Positions 60,895-64,000 of a stretch of 64,000 nt of DNA are shown in pieces. The DNA comes from Sorghum bicolor (lineage: Eukaryota; Streptophyta; Magnoliopsida; Poales; Poaceae), in the NCBI RefSeq assembly GCF_000003195.3, contig NC_012876.2, forward strand, positions 2,429,935 to 2,493,934. The letters are read 5' to 3'. The notes beneath the pieces are model-generated. The model was not told the DNA's origin. It did no database searches and saw only the letters and a program-made list of their open reading frames with translations. Each line of letters begins with the position of its first letter. The first letter of the stretch is position 1. Position numbers and translations under genes: made by a program.

Positions 60895-62439
60895 TCATGT
60901 ATCCTGAGGAAACTTTCTTGCAGGGAGCACTGCACCTTGATGGAGTGCATCACAGAGTCTCTTCAAGGACGCATCCGACGACCCGCCCTCCTCGACGGCC
61001 CTCCGGCAAGCCGCCTTCATCTCCCTCGCCTTCTCCCTCGCCGCCGTCCCCTCGGCGCCTCCCATGAGAGCTCGGACTGCCCGCTCCAGCTCGGCAGCCT
61101 CCACGAAGTTGTCCTCCTTCCGACACACCTCCATGGCGACGGCGACCCCCATGCCGGCCACCAGCGTGAAGGCGTTGTAGTGCTGCTCGGCGGCCCACGG
61201 CCACGGCAGCATGGGCACGCCGAACCACAGGCTCTCGAGCACCGAGTTCCAGCCGCAGTGCGTGACGAAGCCTCCGACGGCGGCGTGCGCCAGGATCTCC
61301 TTCTGCGGCGCCCACTTCGGCCACACGAGCCCCCTGCCTTTCGTCCTCTCCAAGAACCCCGGCGGGAGCAGCTCGGCCAGGTCCCCGTCCGAGGACAGCT
61401 TCGTCCCGTGCTCCGGCGGCCCGCGCAGCACCCACAGGAAGCGGTGGCCGCTGCGGTCCAGGGCGTGCGCGGCCTCGTGCGCCTGCCGCGCGCTGAAGAA
61501 CCGCGCGCTTCCGAAGCAGAGGAACAGCACGGACGCCGGCGGCTGCGTGTCGAGCCACCGCACGCACTCGTGTTCCTCCTCCTGCTGCTTCTCCGCGTCG
61601 GCCGGCGGCGGAGTAGTAGTAATGGTCGCGGCGAGGACTGGCCCGATGGTGTACACCGTCGGGGCGCGGTTCCCGCGCGTGCAGCACCGCCCGTCGGCGA
61701 TGGCGGCCAGAACGTGTGGCTCGAGCTCGGCGACGGTGTTGACGATGATGCCGGCGGCTTCCGTGTAGCGCCGGCCGTTGTACAGGAACCAGCGGTAGGT
61801 CGGGACGTTCCTGTCGACCAGTCCCGACGGGAGGCATGACGCCGGCACCGGCGGGAGGCCAGGGACGTGGACTACGCCGCCGTCCATCTCCTCGAACTCG
61901 ACGTCGCCGGCTGCGGCGGCCTCGTCATCGAGCGCAGGGGAGTGGAGCAGGAGCGCGCACATGGCCGCGCTGCAGATGAGGTACACGTAGGCGGGCACGG
62001 CGAGTCCGTGCGCCGCGTCGAGCAGCGGCGTGCAGAAGATGTCGACCACGACGGCGGCCACGGGGCACGTCAGGCCGGCGACGGCCGCCGTCACGTGGGG
62101 CACGTACGGGTGCACGTTGAGGGAGATGAACTCCTCGGGGCCCGAGTAGTAGGTGGTGGCCACGGCCGGCGGAGGCTCGGCTGCCGCCGGGAGGTGGTGG
62201 AAGCGGATGGCGAGACCGAGGGCAGCGGACTCCGCCTCCACCTCGCGGATGTGGTCGGCGATCTCGGACGCGCGCTTCTCCGACGGCGCCGGCATGATGA
62301 GCACGGTGAGCGTGAGCCGGCGGGTGCTGCGTGCCAGCAGACGCTTGCCGGCCTCGATCATCGGGACGAAGTGGCCGACGCCCCAGATTGGAACCAAGAC
62401 GACGGTCGGGTCGGCGTCGGCGTCGGCGCTCGTCGTCAT
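60895..62439 (-). CDS. UGT88-like UDP-glycosyltransferase (intronless)
   Basis: 514 residues from ATG 62439. N-terminal acceptor domain: VPIWGVGHFVPMIEAGKRLL with catalytic His23. Then VVVDIFCTPLLDAAH, VHVPGLPPVPASCLPSGLVD, FLYNGRRYTEAAGIIVNT. The C-terminal donor domain has the canonical 44-residue PSPG box at 376-419 (WAPQKEILAHAAVGGFVTHCGWN...), ending in Glu-Gln rather than the usual Asp-Gln. The layout matches grass UGT88 enzymes such as the rice anthocyanidin glycosyltransferase UGT88C3. UGT88 members glycosylate flavonoids and other phenolics on oxygen, using UDP-sugars in the cytosol. Sugar and acceptor are not predictable here; the neighbouring UGT708-like gene hints at flavonoids. 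Confidence 0.88.
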   Translation of the reverse strand: MTTSADADADPTVVLVPIWGVGHFVPMIEAGKRLLARSTRRLTLTVLIMPAPSEKRASEIADHIREVEAESAALGLAIRFHHLPAAAEPPPAVATTYYSGPEEFISLNVHPYVPHVTAAVAGLTCPVAAVVVDIFCTPLLDAAHGLAVPAYVYLICSAAMCALLLHSPALDDEAAAAGDVEFEEMDGGVVHVPGLPPVPASCLPSGLVDRNVPTYRWFLYNGRRYTEAAGIIVNTVAELEPHVLAAIADGRCCTRGNRAPTVYTIGPVLAATITTTPPPADAEKQQEEEHECVRWLDTQPPASVLFLCFGSARFFSARQAHEAAHALDRSGHRFLWVLRGPPEHGTKLSSDGDLAELLPPGFLERTKGRGLVWPKWAPQKEILAHAAVGGFVTHCGWNSVLESLWFGVPMLPWPWAAEQHYNAFTLVAGMGVAVAMEVCRKEDNFVEAAELERAVRALMGGAEGTAAREKAREMKAACRRAVEEGGSSDASLKRLCDALHQGAVLPARKFPQDT

Positions 62440-62663
62440 GGCGTGGGTGGTGGTGTTCGGATTCCGGGTGGAACGGAAGGATAGACGACGACCGAGGAGC
62501 GGAAGGCCTCCCCTGTGGATGTGCTTGTGCCTGTACTATGTTGTCATGGGTGAAAAAAAAAAGGTTTGAAAGAAAGCGGGCTGGCAGTGGGCTACAACTG
62601 CAAAGCAGCAGCTGCCGACTGTTCGGTTGGGCGAAACGAGAAGAGAAGAGATGGGAAGAGTTA

Positions 62664-62867
62664 GGCACTCACAATGCAGACTCTATCATAGAGTCTAAAA
62701 TCATTTATTATCTCGAACAATATGGACTTGAGTCTAAATAAGACTTGGAGTCTTATTTTTTTCTACCTCTTTCTTCAATAAATATGGTGCCACATCAACA
62801 AAATACCATAAATAATATGTAATTAATTGTCTTGGACTCCATGATAGAGTCTTGAATTGGGAGTGCC
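62664..62867. mobile_element. Tourist-like MITE upstream of the UGT88-like gene, TSD TTA
   Basis: 204 bp with ends GGCACTCACAATGCAGACTC and GAGTCTTGAATTGGGAGTGC, TTA on both sides. It lies about 225 bp upstream of the start codon, within likely promoter distance. Confidence 0.7.
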
Positions 62868-64000
62868 CTTACTCAGCGCGCATTGAGAGTTGGGAGAGCA
62901 GGCCTCCAGAATCGTTGTTCAAATAGAGCCAGGTTTTTGGAGAGCGCCTCTGCGACTGCTTGCCATCTTTTTTGGAACGTTACATCTCCTTTCTAGTGGT
63001 GCCTTTTCTTCGTCGGATCGGCTTCGTCTACTTCCCCGTGGGCGTTCGAGAGATGGCACTGCGTACATCTTTCCGTACCAATTGTAGTCCGTGGACTTCA
63101 AGCTTTCCATGAGTGGGAATGGAGCCACCGGTACTTTGAGCATGGGTCCTTCCACAGGGTATATCTCTATTCTCAAATGGGTTAAATTCAATGTCTTTTT
63201 CGCTATGATCAGTATGTTGTTCATGAACATATTTGCTGCTAATCCAAGTAGTAGTATAGTCACACACATGCATATATTTGTCATAAAAAATTTACTACTA
63301 TATTTCTTGATTAATTTTAACATAGAAATAGCTAAATTTCTAACAGGGAGATAGGATATTTTTATGGTGACCACTGGCCACTAAAACATCAGAGCTATTG
63401 CAAAGCTGTTGGAGCAATAAAATTACTTCATCTTCCCTAATATGATAGGTTTATGGATACGAGGGATCGTATTGGGAGTTGTTGAATATGCTTTTAAGGA
63501 TCCAAATTGGGTTGCCATGTTATTAGGTTTTAGTAGTCCGTTTCAATGCACTATTTTCAAAACAAATCCGCTGACAGGGCATCAATGAAACGAATAATGA
63601 AACAACCTCCACAATGCATGAGTTTCACCTTGACGTTTCCTAGGCTGGGCAAAATATTTAATTACTGCAGAATGATTGGATCACATGCAAGATGGTGAAA
63701 CGATTTAGCCCTCAGTGGAGATTTCATCCTGTTTCACCGCGTGGGAAACAACGCCCGCAGGGTTTCACCATGGTGAAACTACTTCCTTCTCTCTCCTCTT
63801 CGTTTCATGCAAAAAGTGCAATTTTGCTGACATGGCGCTCTAACAAATATGCATGACATCCTGATGAAACCCCCACTGAGACTGGCCTTACTCATGAGGT
63901 CGGTTATTAGACGAAAAAGGATTATAAATACTAAATTTCTCATAAAACTAAAAACAGTTGACTATCAAATCGTAGACTACAATCACAACTGATAATAATA
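62868..64000. other. Intergenic to window end
   Basis: No convincing gene. A 65-codon ORF (62890-63087) and overlapping minus-strand ORFs show no motif. It includes the MITE at 63526-63887. Confidence 0.4.
63526..63887. mobile_element. MITE with GGCCAGTCTCAGTGGG end
   Basis: The right end (CCCCCACTGAGACTGGCC, followed by TTA) is clear. The left end (GGTTTTAGTAGTCCGTTTCA after TTA) matches only partly. GTTTCA/TGAAAC motifs recur throughout. Confidence 0.5.

Noticed and set aside
60937..62668. Long ORFs overlapping the UGT88-like gene on the other strand and in other frames
   Set aside because: Shadow frames; only the 514-residue frame shows UGT motifs.
1..64000. tRNA genes, CRISPR arrays or prokaryotic operons
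   Set aside because: None seen; the gene structures are spliced and plant-like. No tRNA-scanning tool was run, so a tRNA could be missed.

Overview
The window is nuclear DNA of a grass, most likely a panicoid close to Sorghum. The genes have GT-AG introns, coding exons are GC-rich, and spaces between genes are packed with short DNA transposons. The commonest carry GGCCTTGTTTAG- or GGCCCTGTTTAG-type ends and TAA/TTA target duplications, as in sorghum. Species is inferred from these families and protein likeness, not from any search.

Left part (1-28 kb), conserved genes. 75-239 is the last exon of a gene entering from the left. 852-1350 is a broken copy of a grass-specific DUF1618/kelch-like gene, flanked by two imperfect copies of a ~350 bp segment. 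A cluster of MITEs and a 5'-truncated LINE tail follow. A complete 4-exon DUF3537 membrane-protein gene (7490-10777, +) faces a complete 10-exon ARP3 gene (17812-11753, -), the actin-nucleating subunit of the ARP2/3 complex. A 6-exon gene (28009-21737, -) encodes a plastid-type protein like Arabidopsis At4g37920; its introns hold several DNA transposons, one of them a near-perfect palindrome nested in another element.

Middle (28-44 kb), retroelements and a resistance gene. A nearly full-length L1-type LINE lies on the minus strand (about 29.46-36.3 kb). Both ORFs are recognisable but broken by several in-frame stops and frameshifts. Next come an orphan leucine-rich-repeat fragment, a 346 bp non-autonomous Helitron, a piece of a third LINE and a 5'-truncated second LINE. 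A complete two-exon CC-NB-LRR gene (40609-44140, +) follows.

Right part (44-64 kb). A repeat-rich stretch contains an array of tiny hairpins with a shared loop motif, and two possible orphan exons. Two intronless minus-strand glycosyltransferase genes follow. One (54106-52607) resembles the UGT708 flavonoid C-glycosyltransferases and has Ser where the family's PSPG box has Cys. The other (62439-60895) is UGT88-like. About 6.8 kb of MITEs, a second Helitron and an exact 99 bp tandem duplication separate them. Both could act on flavonoids, but a shared pathway is inference.

I found no tRNA, rRNA, CRISPR array or bacterial-style operon, and nothing I can call a wholly new system. The points most worth a second look are the variant PSPG box, the micro-hairpin array, the decay pattern of the LINE, and the two long inverted structures made by MITEs.
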